A stretch of 64,000 nucleotides of DNA from Pholis gunnellus (taxonomy: Eukaryota > Chordata > Actinopteri > Perciformes > Pholidae). Made by a program: the position numbers and the translations under genes. The DNA is taken from the NCBI GenBank assembly GCA_910591455.2, contig OU342806.1, positions 24,706,922 to 24,770,921 on the forward strand, in the 5' to 3' direction. Numbering within the stretch: position 1 is the stretch's first letter; every line of letters begins with the position of its first letter. Below the pieces are notes generated by a model. It did no database searches, was not told where the DNA came from, and saw only the letters and a list, made by a program, of their open reading frames with translations. Positions 1 through 11,229 of this stretch are shown in pieces.

Positions 1-1660
1 TTAATATATACATAGAAACTCAAAATACATTTTCCAAGTCAATGCTTCATTTATGTTATGCGATTTGGGGTGCTAGCTAACCCTGCCAATAGTACAAAAC
101 CACACTTATAGCTGTGTGTTTGGATTTCAGCTGGTAAAACTGAAGAATGTGGCTGAGGTCTTATTTATTTATTTATTCACAGTTCAATTTAGCTGTTTTT
201 TTTATTTCAGGTTAACTTCAATTTAGCAGCTAAATCACTTTGTTGTAGTGACTTGTTCACAAACAACAATGTTGGTTAGTTCAGTGTAGCTTCATTCTAT
301 CTTGTATTCAGCTGAAACATATCATTTGAATGCAAGCAAGAAAACTTAAATACGTCAAAGTATATGATAGACCTGCTGTATATGAACCTGTGTGTTTTCT
401 ATGTGACAGACAGTAAGTGATGAATAAATGCTGCTGTGACAAGCCTGTTTTGTATTGCAGCTGCAGCTCTGTGACATTTAAATCTTCGGTGTCCGCAACA
501 CGTGGACATCTGATGAGCGCCTCGCCCCCTCTGAACTCTCACAGCATATTCACAGATAACGAGACAAACGGGAATGGATTAAAAAAGACGGAGCGAAGGG
601 CCTCGGGGAGTTTCCCAGCATGCCGAGCTGTATTCCCCCCGGCAGAATGATTAACGAGCATCGATTAGAGCTTTGCATCTCGCTGAAGAAGAGAGCTGAT
701 AGAAATCGGGGAGGAGGAAAGACTACTGAAGGGGTTTCAACGTGACAGACAGTGTGAGTTATACCACCGCATGCTGATTTATTATGATGCTCCCAATAAA
801 ACCATTTCTCATTTATTCACTGTCCCAGGCCCCCGTCAAAAAAAACACTTGCAACTGGGCCTTTCTGGTGGAAAAAAACATGATTTCCCTGTAATAAATC
901 TCTGATCTACTTCTTTATATACTCCCACTCACAGAGGACAGCCTCCCGCAGCTCACAGATCCAGACTGTAAAAACGTCTGTAGAACAGGAGATACCATAA
1001 CACCATCCCATTCTTTCCACCCACTGCTTCTCGCTGTATGAGCCAAGCTGACGCTCTACCTTACAAACAGCATAAGGGTTCTGTAGACCTGTTCCTGTAT
1101 GTGTGTGTATATATAACTTCTCAAATTCACACTTTTCGCATTAATTAATAACACTCAGATCTAATAAAGAAAACACTCAGGGTCAGGATCTCTGCATCAG
1201 CCTCAGTAAACCTCAGTCCAGTTTGTAAATCAAGAACATGGCTAAACTGCATTTACATTTCAGTCCATCTCAAAAGCTTCGGGGACGCTTTGACACATTT
1301 TGGTATCGGTTGAAATACTGTCCTGACCAGCCGAGTGGTTTAAAGACCAATTCACACCTTGCGACCCCGGGTCTTGAAGTGTGGACAAATAGTTGGACCC
1401 CCCCCCCCAACTCCCTGCGCCTGTCAACCAGAACTGAAGAAGCCCTTTTGAAGAGAGGTGTAATATATATCAAGAGTCCAGCTGCCTTTTTGGCTTCTGG
1501 ATAACTCATCAGGCTTTCTTCTAACTGACACAAACACCAGACTGCATGTAAATACAATTTAAAAACAGTGTTTCTCGTGTTTGAATTCAGATCAGAACAC
1601 TGACATCAGCGCTCATTATCTCAACCACAAATTTAGATCAGTGACTAATCAGCAGCTCGT
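1..1660. other. Intergenic stretch without a recognisable gene
   Basis: No reading frame here looks like protein and no run of paired splice sites is visible. The stretch is mostly AT-rich, with a GC-richer island at about 480-760 (described separately). Short frames at 417-650 and 1238-1557 have no recognisable motif, and those at 1238-1557 overlap on opposite strands, as expected of chance frames. Confidence 0.6.
540..760. promoter_or_regulatory. Candidate conserved non-coding / enhancer-like island
   Basis: This island is denser and less AT-rich than its flanks. It carries a TTTCCCAGCATGC block at about 610 (ZNF143/SBS-like), then a homeodomain-like cluster (ATGATTAACG, ATCGATTAG) and an octamer-like CTTTGCAT at about 647-680. 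No convincing reading frame explains it. The enhancer call is inference from motif content only. Confidence 0.25.
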
Positions 1661-1675
1661 TAATCAATCACAGAC

Positions 1676-1709
1676 ACACGCACCTGCCTCCTGATAGGCA
1701 GGTGCGTGT
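1676..1709. repeat. Perfect 14-bp inverted repeat (hairpin)
   Basis: The left arm ACACGCACCTGCCT (1676-1689) and its exact reverse complement (1696-1709) flank a 6-nt loop. It lies about 65 bp upstream of an RFX-like site. It could form a cruciform or RNA stem; no function is evident. Confidence 0.8.
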
Positions 1710-1773
1710 TTCTGGATGTAACCATGGGAGCATCTGAATGTGCGCGTGTGTGTGTGTGTGTGTGAGTTGTCTG

Positions 1774-1787
1774 GTTGCCGTGGCGAC
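1774..1787 (+). promoter_or_regulatory. RFX X-box-like site
   Basis: GTTGCCGTGGCGAC is two half-sites in the RFX arrangement (GTNRCC, 2-nt spacer, RGYRAC). A weaker copy, GTTGCCACGGTTAC, lies at 1874-1887. RFX factors drive ciliary and neuronal genes; the link to apc2 is inference. Confidence 0.5.
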
Positions 1788-2472
1788 ATTGCTCGGAGGA
1801 GAGGAGAGAGAGACAGACAGCAGAGATTTATACACTCGCAGAGAAGTGCAAACATGTCATCATCGGCAGGGCCGTTGCCACGGTTACCCGCCTGCCCACA
1901 TCATCTGACGTCACTTCCTGTGCGGAGGCGGACGGCAGGGAAAACACCACCGACTGAACCAGAGGCATCAGAGCCACAGGAATAAATGTGCTTTCGTCAC
2001 TCACGGGACAAAACTGTCAAATATAATGTACACAGTGAGATTATTATCGTTATGTTATTCATTCATGTGAGGACTTTGTTGATGTCGGTCTGCCTCATAC
2101 TTGATTAGGAAAGAAACACTAATAAAAAAGGGGAAGGCACTAAAAATGACTCTGCTGACACAGCTCAACTGCAGCCACAATAATGATCCTATCAGGCTGT
2201 AATGTTCATTAGACTCCAGGAGACTGAGCTGCTGGACGCATGACAAACTGAAAGACATCCTCAATGTCCGTAGTCTGAGTCCCACTTCAAGAGGACACAA
2301 TAACTCACACACAAAATGCAAGGAGGAAGTACAACAACAAGTAAATAGTTATAGAGTTGTGAAGTGGTTTTCTTTTCCTCCCCCTGTACTATATTCTCAT
2401 TTCATTTTTTTCTTTAAACAACCTCCTCAGCATCACCTTCGTTCCACTTTTGTTTGGCGGACGTGTCTAAAT

Positions 2473-2641
2473 ACTACAATCCCCATAAGACTCCTTCAGT
2501 AAGAAACAAGTCACAGTTGACCCAGAATTTAGAATTGAATCATCTTTAGCTTCGGGTCGCCGATAGCGATGCGCGTCGCACACTGTGAGGCTCTGTGATT
2601 GGGTGTTTGTTCGTCGGTGAAATGCATACTGGGAGTAGTAG
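2473..2641. promoter_or_regulatory. Candidate promoter with two ZNF143/SBS-type sites
   Basis: ACTACAATCCCCAT on the plus strand at 2473-2486 and CTACTACTCCCAGTATGC on the minus strand at 2641-2624 both resemble the ZNF143/THAP11 element. Between them are an ATTGG (inverted CCAAT) at 2598-2602 and a CpG-rich patch at about 2555-2580. Opposed sites plus a CCAAT box are typical of bidirectional vertebrate promoters, but I see no coding exon next to it. The minus-strand frame 2673-2467 starts inside the motif and is not convincing. Confidence 0.35.
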
Positions 2642-3344
2642 CTGACTTCCCCTGCTTCATTTTTTATGTCCACAGGTGTAACGAGCTGAGACAGTGTGAT
2701 GAACCAACGAGGACCTCTGTTCTGTCCTTGTTTAGTTTGAAGAGTTGGTAGGATTGATAAGGTTTAGGCATGAGGAGGGAGATTGGTTAGGGTTAGGGTA
2801 AGAATATCAAGGTAAGCCAATCAGAGGGAGAGTAGGTCGGGTCAAGCCTTCGCCATAGTAGGAAGAAAAAAAATATCGCACCCCAAGACTGAGCCCTGTG
2901 GTGCTCCGTACAAGGAGATCAGTATGCAAACTGGACATTGTGTACCACCGTGCACAAAATACATGATGGTGGTGCAACCGGAAAATCAATGACTAAATCA
3001 AATCAGTTGTTCTCACATGTCACATTTCTTACAAATGTGGAAGGTAATAACGTGAGTGTGTGATAGGCAGTCAACAGCGTCTGAGTAAACACAGCAGGCT
3101 AACACGCTGCCACCAGCATGCTAATATTCTAGAATGCTATGCTAGCTAATCAACAGCAGGAAGCAATCAACACAAGTGGTGTCATTTTTCCTACTCTCTA
3201 AAATGAGAAGGTGCAAACTCTACGACATCAGACTGACAGGAAAAGCAGAACGAGAATAGATATCACACAACCACACACACAACCACACACACAACCACAC
3301 ACAACTACACACAGTGTTTTGTCTCCTGCACTGATTCCCTGTAG

Positions 3345-3389
<45 letters not shown>

Positions 3390-4242
3390 TGTGCGTGCGT
3401 GTGCGTGTGTGAGTGTGTATGTTGCAGTTTCACACCTTCAGTTTGACTCCTCACATTCTTCTCACTCACAGTTTCTACTGAACATTTCCAGGTTTAATAT
3501 TCTCCTCTCCATTTCCTACAGCTTCAATCTCATCTCCAAAACAACACATTGTATTATAAATATAATACTAGATATAATTATAATCTATTATAATTATTTT
3601 ATTATAACCTGTATAAATATATGACAACAAAATATATTGTAAAGTCCTACATGTTGACAAATCAAGAGGAAAATGAGTAGGAGTTTCTTTTTATGATCTG
3701 TACTCGTATCAGCGGTGCCAGTGTACCAGTGGAAGTTATACCAGTTATAAATTGTAGCTAGTAGAACTAACAAGAGTAATGATAATACCAGTAATTAGTT
3801 TAATCACAACTAGAACTTCTTCTTTTAAACTCAGACTGAGCTGAGACTCTTGCAACACAATATCTTATGTCATCACGTTGTATACTATAATATTTGTATG
3901 TAGCTACATTATACTACTTAATGCATCCGTAACAATTATTCAATAACATGATATAATTGGCCATTTTGCCGTGAGATGGATTATTTTTTATATTTCAATA
4001 GGCTTCATGTTGCCAGCTACTTCCCCGATCAATGGAGTATTATTTTATTGCCTACTTTTGCATCAGTTAAGTATCTGACTACTGATTCCATCACTGCTAA
4101 TATTACTCTGAGGAGTATTTAGACTGTATCATATTTATCTTTACCAGTAAAGTATTCCTATATCTACACCGTGATGATATTTGATAGCAGTAACAGTTTC
4201 GTGCTCTCTGTCTTCAAGAAACACAACATACTTGTATGCTAC

Positions 4243-4244
<2 letters not shown>

Positions 4245-4313
<69 letters not shown>
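4245..4313. repeat. AC/GT dinucleotide microsatellite
   Basis: About 34 uninterrupted AC units, the longest pure dinucleotide run in the left part of the window and probably polymorphic. Confidence 0.97.
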
Positions 4314-4315
<2 letters not shown>

Positions 4316-4691
4316 GACCCGCTGCTTTGTTCTCAGTTTCAATCAGAAGCCGGGCATCATTATCTCCTCACATCATGGTAATCAGTCTGACTCCCATTCA
4401 AAGTAAGGACGGCACGGGCACGCGCACAGCTGGGCACGCGCTCCCAGTAGTTTGGATGAACGTGCACACGCACACGCACACACACGCACACACACACAGT
4501 CATACAGACACGTACACAGTGATGACTGCTGTCTGTCCTGCTCCCCGCTGTCGGTGTGTGAGTGTCGGCTGTGATGTCTGCGGACTCACCGTGTGTCTCC
4601 TCAGGCGGGGTCCTCGGTCTCTCTGTGTGCGGGGTTTCTCTACTCTGGAGCGGCAGTGAGCATGCTGAACCCTCCGCTCTCTGACTCACAG

Positions 4692-4697
4692 CATCAG

Positions 4698-4750
<53 letters not shown>
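4692..4750. repeat. ATC trinucleotide microsatellite
   Basis: About 19 near-perfect CAT/ATC units follow a short GC-richer segment. No reading frame of interest uses it. Confidence 0.95.
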
Positions 4751-6299
4751 GACCTGCTGCTGATCAGAACACATCAGCCCTCCTCTTCCTCCTCCCACCA
4801 TCAGCATCACCTCCTCCCTCCGCTCCGCCGGCAGAAAAACCGGAAACAAGACATTCGCTCGGGTTTTTTCTTTTGATTTTCAGAATAAAGGCACAATATC
4901 GCTCAACCTACATGGGTCAAACATTGTCAAAAACATTCATTTCCCGCATGAAATCCAAAGAGTTTGAACAAGCAGTCATTTAAATCCCTTTAAGTAGGAT
5001 AAAACATAACAATCTGGCCATATAGAAGACTGAGTCTTGTTCAAGTTGAAAAATGTTATGTCATGTGATATTTTGATGTCAGACGACCATTTTGGTGAAA
5101 TATAGGTCACAATGAATTAACTACATATAATAAGAAATAAGAGTGTTTTACTTTTATTTTGAAGGTTGTAACTGTGAAGCGGAAGTCTTATTTTCAGCTC
5201 GGACCTTGACATCTCATCATCATCGTCCTCCAAAGTATAAATACATTTTCCCTCCACCTCCATCAGCGTCACTCATGCGTCATCAACAGAAAAAGTAGAA
5301 TGGAGTAAAAAAACCTTATGAAACATGAATAACATTACACTAGAAACAGATACACTGTAATGATGACGATGCTTGCTTTAAGTTCAAGAAATATATTTTT
5401 ATGACGAGAAAATATTAAAGATGTTTTTTGAAATAATAGTTAATTATGATATTAAAGAAAAATATGATTCTGTTACTTAACATACAGTATTTCAGATAGA
5501 TGTCATTGTGTTTCATCAGATCCTTTTAGATTGTATCAGAGAAAGAACTGCAGATTATTTATTATTACTATAAATGTTACAGAAACTGTGTTTTGAAAAA
5601 AAGACAGAAAATAGTGAGATAGAATATTTTATATTTTCATTCTCGACATCTATGACAGTGACAGAAAGACACTAAACAAGCAGGACGAGCTGTTTTGAAA
5701 GAAGTACTTTTACTGAAGTAAAAATACTAATACACTGCAATACTTGTGTGCAGGTCCAGACCTTTTTAATCCGCCCACTCCACTAAGGTTGACTGCCTGA
5801 AGATGGAAATGGAGAGTATAGCGAGTTGCCAATTCTGCACTAAGTTAAAGTCTTGCCTTAAAAAGTATGTAAGTATTACTGGCAAAGGGTACTCAAACTA
5901 AAACGATTCATTGTGCATTCAAATCTTTCCTGTCAGTGTTTTACTACATGAATATGAATGACTACATTAATGTCTATAATGCATGTTAGTGTTTAAAGTT
6001 CAAGGCTGACAGCAGTGAGTGATCAATAACTGATTCATTATTGTCACGTGTTGCATCAGGAGAAACTGTTTCTGTAAATCTCACTGTGAAGAGAAATTAA
6101 AAACAAAATCATGAAGCTGATCCCAAGACCTGTGGCAACCTCTAGTGGACAGTTGGAGTACTGCAAAATAAAACAAATGAAACACACACACGTCTTTACA
6201 ACAATTCATTTATATTTTCATTGTAATGAAGTCCATACCTTTTTTATTTTTTATCATCACACTCACAATTGTAATTCTGGTTGACCAACCAGCTTTGGG

Positions 6300-6745
6300 A
6301 AATACTGTACCTCAGTGGTAGACAAACACTGGCCCCGAGGGCCGGTTTTCCAAACATATCTTTGGCTGATCACCACTTGGTGGGGAGTTGGATCAGATGG
6401 AGGAAGGAAACTGCCAGACAGACCTGGTTAATCCAAAAGTGGAGTGAGGGTGAACTGGGAACAGCTCAAGCCCCTCCCTGTCCACAAGGTCCCACTTCCA
6501 GAAAAAATGTCTCATTAGTCCCTGGGGGAGCTTTGGTTACATTACATTACAGTCATTTAGCTGACACTTTTATCCAAAGTGACTTCCATTTTAGATGCTA
6601 TCATACCGTAGGCACAGCCACGGGAGCAATTTTTGGGGTAAAGTGTCTTGCTCAAGGACACATCGACTTGCAACTAGCCAGAGCCAGGGTTTAAACCACC
6701 AACCCTTTGATTGAAAGACGGCCCTGCTCTCCACTCAGCCACAGT
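6300..6745. mobile_element. Dispersed teleost repeat fragment(s)
   Basis: TTACATTACATTACAGTCAT near 6538, the 'ATTTAGCTGACACTTTTATC' stretch after it, 'GTCTTGCTCAAGGACACAT' near 6645 and the 'ACCACCAACCC' block near 6698 are hallmarks of a very common dispersed repeat in fish genomes. The upstream part (GGCCCCGAGGGCCGG at about 6331) also looks repeat-derived. The frame 6281-6694 runs across this repeat and is not a gene. I recognise the family by appearance and cannot give its formal name. Confidence 0.6.
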
Positions 6746-7079
6746 CACCTCATGTTCAAAACCTTTATTGAAAGAGGCAAAGAAGTTGAAGGAGGCATTT
6801 CAGGCTCGGTTGGCCCAGAAGTCCCCTGAAGCAGCAGGCCGACACTAGAAGGGCTTTGTGCCTTTAGAGGTCACAGAGGCAAAATCCAGGTGTTGGAGGA
6901 GTTCGGAGAGAGAGAGAAGGGATTTCAGTTAGCCTCTTGTCGGGGTTCATGGGAGTTTGCAGGTGTTTTGTGGACTTGGAGAAGTCTGTGGGAGTTGTGT
7001 TGGGGTTACTGCAGGAGCATGGGAGGGTGGAAGCAATGGAAACAGTGGATGTCTCCCTCTAGAGATTAGGCCAATATTA

Positions 7080-7165
7080 TAGTATAGTACGGCTATTCTC
7101 AACCACTGGGGCTGGGACCCAAAGGTGGCATCAGAACGGCATCTAGTGGGCAGTGGATGTACTGC
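7080..7165 (+). mobile_element. hAT-like repeat fragment
   Basis: The segment around 'TATTCTCAACCACTGGGGC' and 'TGGGACCCAAAGGTGGCATC' resembles the terminal region of common vertebrate hAT-type elements (TTCTCAACC...GACCCAAA). It is short and degenerate. Assignment is from memory of the pattern. Confidence 0.4.
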
Positions 7166-7911
7166 CAAATGGTTGGATTAGATAAAGAAATGTCTTCAGG
7201 TAGACAAACTTGTCTTGCCACTGTTAGCTAACGTTCTCTCTGACGCAGTGACACAATATAGATCCATGTTTGAAGAGAAAAGGTGATATGGGAGACAACC
7301 AGTACCAGTTAAAAGCTCCAAAGCGTATAGTGAGGAAATCAGACCCAGAAGGACCCACGGTGACACACTTTAAATATCCTGGAAAGTTCTTTACAGTTTT
7401 ATCCTTGATTTTAAATCTTGAAGTCCCTAAGTGACTCATACTGGTGAGGTCATGTGACAGTGAGTTAATTTGGTTTCGCTTCCAAAATGGCTGCCTGGCT
7501 GGTCAGTGTAGCAGTTGTGTATCTTCTAGCATCGTGTTTGAATTCAGGCACACTTGACGTCTCTTTGGCTTCACCCAGCCGTTTATTCATAGGACAGCAT
7601 ATATGTCGCTCATCTGGTAACAAACAGATGTACATTAGGTGTCTCACAGCCCACCTCGTGGTCACAAACTCCGGGAACTGCCAAAGTAAAGAAACAAATG
7701 CTTAAGCTAGCTGTTGTTAGCATGTTACTAATGCTAAATAAAATGATCAGTATAAAAGCATTTGCTCTAGAAATTATAAATTAAAACAGTTATACGAACA
7801 AAAAGGAACTTATACAGATATCACAACGGAGCTTGTCACAGATCAACCTACGGAGACAGCTTACTTCAGACTGGTTAAGCTAAGCAGGGCGCACACTAAA
7901 GTCTGCGGCGG

Positions 7912-7926
7912 CCAGCAGAGGGCGCT
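7912..7926 (+). promoter_or_regulatory. CTCF core motif
   Basis: CCAGCAGAGGGCGCT fits the CTCF core consensus closely. It lies in a gene-free stretch and could mark a boundary upstream of apc2. Occupancy cannot be judged from sequence. Confidence 0.5.
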
Positions 7927-8639
7927 AATGTGACACAACACACTTGTCTCCGTGGAAACTAATGATAATAAGTTGTACATTATATTTACAGAAATAGAGG
8001 AAATGATATGAAAATGATATGGATTAGTAATAACTTAAATAATACAGTAACTGGCAAATAATGACCAGTGATGGCAAGTGGAATCATTAACTCTGTTACA
8101 TCAGCACATTTGACAGAACTAGCTAATTTCAATAAGCTTGTTTTTGTTGCTAAAGGTAAGTAATTTAACAATTCTAATGCTTTGATAACAGGTCCTACAT
8201 TAGATTTAAACTATTATAACCATGTTTATCAAACTCATTTATATATAAAAAGTTATTAAAATATAGTTGTGACAGATATGTCACATCAAGCTTTTAAAAT
8301 GACAATTGTCCCAGAAAAACCAATGTAACATATTTGTCACAATAACAAAAATAGTAATGAGCTGCTCAATTTATTTAGCTGATTCTTCATTTTTTATTAA
8401 AATACATTCTGTTGTTGAATTCAAAATACGTTTCAATAAATGTAAACAAAAAATAGATAAATTGATTGAATTATGAATTATGAAAGAATTATGAAAATAT
8501 GAAAGAAAAAAAGATTTTTTGGTTAAATCCAACCATAAAGTTATAATTTTAATATGTGTTGTGGAAATGCAACTAAAATGGCATATCTTTGTTACCAAGC
8601 AAAAAAAAGGCCAAGTTGATTAATTTTCAAATGAGGAAT

Positions 8640-8925
8640 TGCCCAATGCCCAATGTGACATTTATGTAACATTTCAGATCTTTGGCTCTAGCTATACTAT
8701 TACTTTTTTTTACTTTTTGCGACATGCTATTCAATCACTTTTTCCAAATGTTTATTTCTTTTTTATGATTTTTCTGACATACTGTACTATGACTTGTTTA
8801 TACATTTTTTTTGTCATACTATACTATGACTTTTTGGACATGCTATACTAGACGTTTCATGACTTTTTTCCACATAATATACTTTATTGCATCTTTTTAC
8901 ATGCTATAAGACATACTATAGTATG
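8640..8925. repeat. Degenerate minisatellite of 'CATACTATACTATGACTTTT' type
   Basis: Units such as CATACTGTACTATGACTT, CATACTATACTATGACTTTT and CATGCTATACTAGACG recur roughly every 40-50 bp with drift. Similar arrays are widespread in teleosts. The frame 8639-8851 is Phe/Tyr-rich translation of this repeat. Confidence 0.65.
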
Positions 8926-8932
8926 GTTGCAG

Positions 8933-8942
8933 GTCACGTGAC
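8933..8942. promoter_or_regulatory. Palindromic E-box GTCACGTGAC
   Basis: This is a full 10-bp palindrome of the USF/MITF-TFE (CLEAR) type, about 100 bp upstream of a small candidate exon (9036-9073). The pairing with a nearby exon makes it a possible core promoter site. Confidence 0.35.
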
Positions 8943-9035
8943 TCCCAAACGTGACAGGAAAGCTAGCTTTATTATTTTAGCTTATGTCCATAAGGATATT
9001 CCTCATGAGCTTGTATTTAATGTCTGTTTGTGCAG

Positions 9036-9073
9036 CGGAGGACTGTTGATCCGGACCTGATGGAGACTCTGAG
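9036..9073 (+). other. Candidate small exon upstream of orphan ORF
   Basis: A pyrimidine-containing acceptor (TGTCTGTTTGTGCAG) and a strong donor (GAG|GTAAGA) bracket 38 nt. An ATG at 9060 would give METL and join out of frame with the ATG at 10,146, leading instead into a second open frame of Pro/His/Leu/Asp repeats. It may be a 5' UTR exon or chance splice-like sequence. Confidence 0.3.
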
Positions 9074-10145
9074 GTAAGACCTGTTCTCAGCAGGGACCTG
9101 AACGTTCTGTCGTTACCATGTCTACCAAAATGCGCATCTTTTCAAAATTCACTCAGTCTGTCCAGAAACGAAAATTCAGTCAGTCAGAAAAGCAGAAATA
9201 TCCTTCACTCGACGAAATCTCTCGAAAGAAACCTTCAAACTGTGATTTTAATTGCATCAGGAACTCTACTTGTGACCTACTGTCAAGTTGTGAGAACTAT
9301 TTGCTGCAAAGAAGTGAGATTTATACACTTTCTAAACCCCTATGGTCTTCAATGCATTTTACCATTGAGACTGTGAAGCCTCAAAATACACCAATATGTA
9401 TGCTAATATTGGTAATATTTTCAATTGTCAGTGTAAATTCATCCACTAGGATTGACTTTTGACTGTTGTGACCAAGTTTAAACACGTTTTTGTCTAATTT
9501 AAACAATAGCGCTTTTGTTTTGTTAGCTAACGTTAGCTGTTTAGACCCGACCGTATAGCATTAAGCTAGCACACACTGAGAAATGCTAATACAAATATTG
9601 TTTCTATATATTTATACAACTTCTAGGGGATATGGATCATAAGTGATGCACGCATGACAATATATTTAATCTGTATTCAACGTGTTCACAATTCACACGT
9701 TTCCTACATACTCGTGATGTTTTTCATATATGAGGAGACTATTTTACACCAAACCTCGCTCAAAAACGTGTCACTTTTATGTCCTCGTGCCCTGAACATT
9801 AACACGATGCGCAGCAGATAGTGAAACAACCACAAAAGGATAATTATTTTATAGAAAAGGCGCAGACATGTTTCCCACTTTTAGTCAATCAGCAAGACAG
9901 CTTTAAATTGACATTTTTTTTTAAGGTAGTCTGGTGTAAATCTCACTGTGTAAAATGTATCTGAGTGTAGATGTACTCTGTTCAAACTGTGCTAAGCTTC
10001 CAGGCTGATTGTAATTATCTACACACGTTTTTACGTGCACGCACATATTAATGTTTGCAATAAACAGCTGACAGAAATCAGTACATTACATACATACCAT
10101 GATGTGCATCAGTGGTCTGAGGGTTGTGTGTGTTTTTACCCTCAG

Positions 10146-10934
10146 ATGGCCCGACGGATCGCGTACACCAGCGTCCAGATCCCGGACCCTAACCGGCCCG
10201 GAGTCTCACGGACCATCCTCAGGATCAGAGGACCCGCCTCCCAGATCGGCACCCCACCTGGACCCTCACCTGGATCCACACCTGGACCCCCACCTGGACC
10301 CTCACCTGGACCCCCACCTGGACCCTCATCTGGACCCCCACCTGGACCCTCACCTGGACCCTCACCTGGACCCTCACCTGGACCCCCACCTGGACCCTCA
10401 CCTGGACCCCCACCTGGACCCTCACCTGGACCCCCACCTGACTACGACCCTGGCAGCACGGTTACTGGGGTCCTTCGTAGCATCCCCCCAAGCTCACCCC
10501 AAAGGCGAGGCAAAAGAAGGTACCCTGAGGGACCCGGTGAGCCTGTAAAGGTAAGTCCAAAGAACAGGAGGCTGAATCCGGAGTGGAGGAACCAGGTTAT
10601 CAGCTGGTGGTGCCACAAGGCTCCTGGACCTCCAGGCATTGTGAAGCACCAGGAACAAGGTGGATCTATTCAGGTAAGTACACTTAAACCCCCTCAGGGA
10701 CCCAGTGAGCCTGTAAAGGTAAGTCCCGGTCAGCGTCGCCCGTTATGGGACCACCCTGGGCCGGAGTGGGCGAGGAACGTGAGGCTTTATCTGGAGAGGA
10801 GAGACCAGTTCGACAGCTGGCGGTGCAACAGAGGCCCTGAACCTCCAGGTAATGTTCAGCACCGCAATCCTGGTAAGCACCTTTATTCCTTTGAACTGAA
10901 TTTAGCTGACTTTGAGATGACTTATTTAGACTGA
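10146..10934 (+). CDS. Putative orphan Pro/Gly-rich protein with duplicated module
   Basis: I do not recognise this protein. A good acceptor (TACCCTCAG) ends right before ATG 10,146, giving MARRIAYTSVQIPDPNRPG, followed by about 60 residues of a PGPSPGPP repeat. After it come two related blocks, each opening with GP(G/S)EPVKVSP and containing PEW-(R/A)RN-like and SW(W/R)C(H/N)(K/R) segments followed by PPG. They start at about 10,530 and 10,698, so the second is a diverged tandem copy of the first (about 170 nt). The frame could end at the stop at 10,932 or at a donor (CCTG|GTAAGC) at 10,873. A second frame is also open through the repeat. Alternatives are a lineage-specific gene, a decayed gene or a minisatellite artefact. 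No neighbour suggests a role. Confidence 0.3.
   Translation: MARRIAYTSVQIPDPNRPGVSRTILRIRGPASQIGTPPGPSPGSTPGPPPGPSPGPPPGPSSGPPPGPSPGPSPGPSPGPPPGPSPGPPPGPSPGPPPDYDPGSTVTGVLRSIPPSSPQRRGKRRYPEGPGEPVKVSPKNRRLNPEWRNQVISWWCHKAPGPPGIVKHQEQGGSIQVSTLKPPQGPSEPVKVSPGQRRPLWDHPGPEWARNVRLYLERRDQFDSWRCNRGPEPPGNVQHRNPGKHLYSFELNLADFEMTYLD
10245..10440. repeat. 12/24-bp minisatellite (CCTGGACCCTCA / CCTGGACCCCCA)
   Basis: About 16 head-to-tail 12-bp units alternate mainly between two variants, forming a 24-bp higher-order unit. Because 12 is divisible by three, the plus-strand frames stay open and read PGPSPGPP, HLDPHLDP or similar. The minus strand reads a Val/Gln/Arg repeat. Confidence 0.95.
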
Positions 10935-11229
10935 AATGATTGTGTTGAATTGTTTAAGTTGTATTAGATATAAGTATTACGTTGTATTATATGTATTAAG
11001 TTGTATTAGATTTTAGGAGCATGCTCTGTTGAGAAGGTTCTCCTGGTCACTGCACAGAGACTCAGGCAGGGTGTCTGCACACAGAGAGTGGTCTGGGGGG
11101 GATAGCGTGAACCTCCAATGTGTTTCGACCCCCCAGGGAAGCTCCTCTGTGCAGAGAATTAATAGGATGTCCACAGCATATCAAGGGGGTTCACATGTCT
11201 GTTGATGCCCACCCTTAGTCCGACAAGAG

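Larger units (their letters stand above)
2700..6240. other. Intergenic, AT-rich with microsatellites, no gene seen
   Basis: The stretch contains a GT repeat (about 3349-3386), a long AC repeat (4245-4313), a second AC patch (about 4463-4497) and an ATC trinucleotide run (4692-4750). The frames overlapping these simple repeats encode only low-complexity His/Thr or Cys/Val runs and are artefacts. A GC-richer patch at 4550-4680 might be regulatory. From 4,850 to 6,240 I see no coding signal. Confidence 0.6.

Noticed and set aside
2784..2799. GGTTAGGGTTAGGGT telomere-like repeat
   Set aside because: Barely two and a half units; too short to call an interstitial telomere tract.
3211..3624. 137-codon frame with Cys/Val run
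   Set aside because: Driven by a GT microsatellite with AT-rich flank; no recognisable motif.
6281..6694. 137-codon frame
   Set aside because: Runs across a common dispersed fish repeat; no protein similarity seen.
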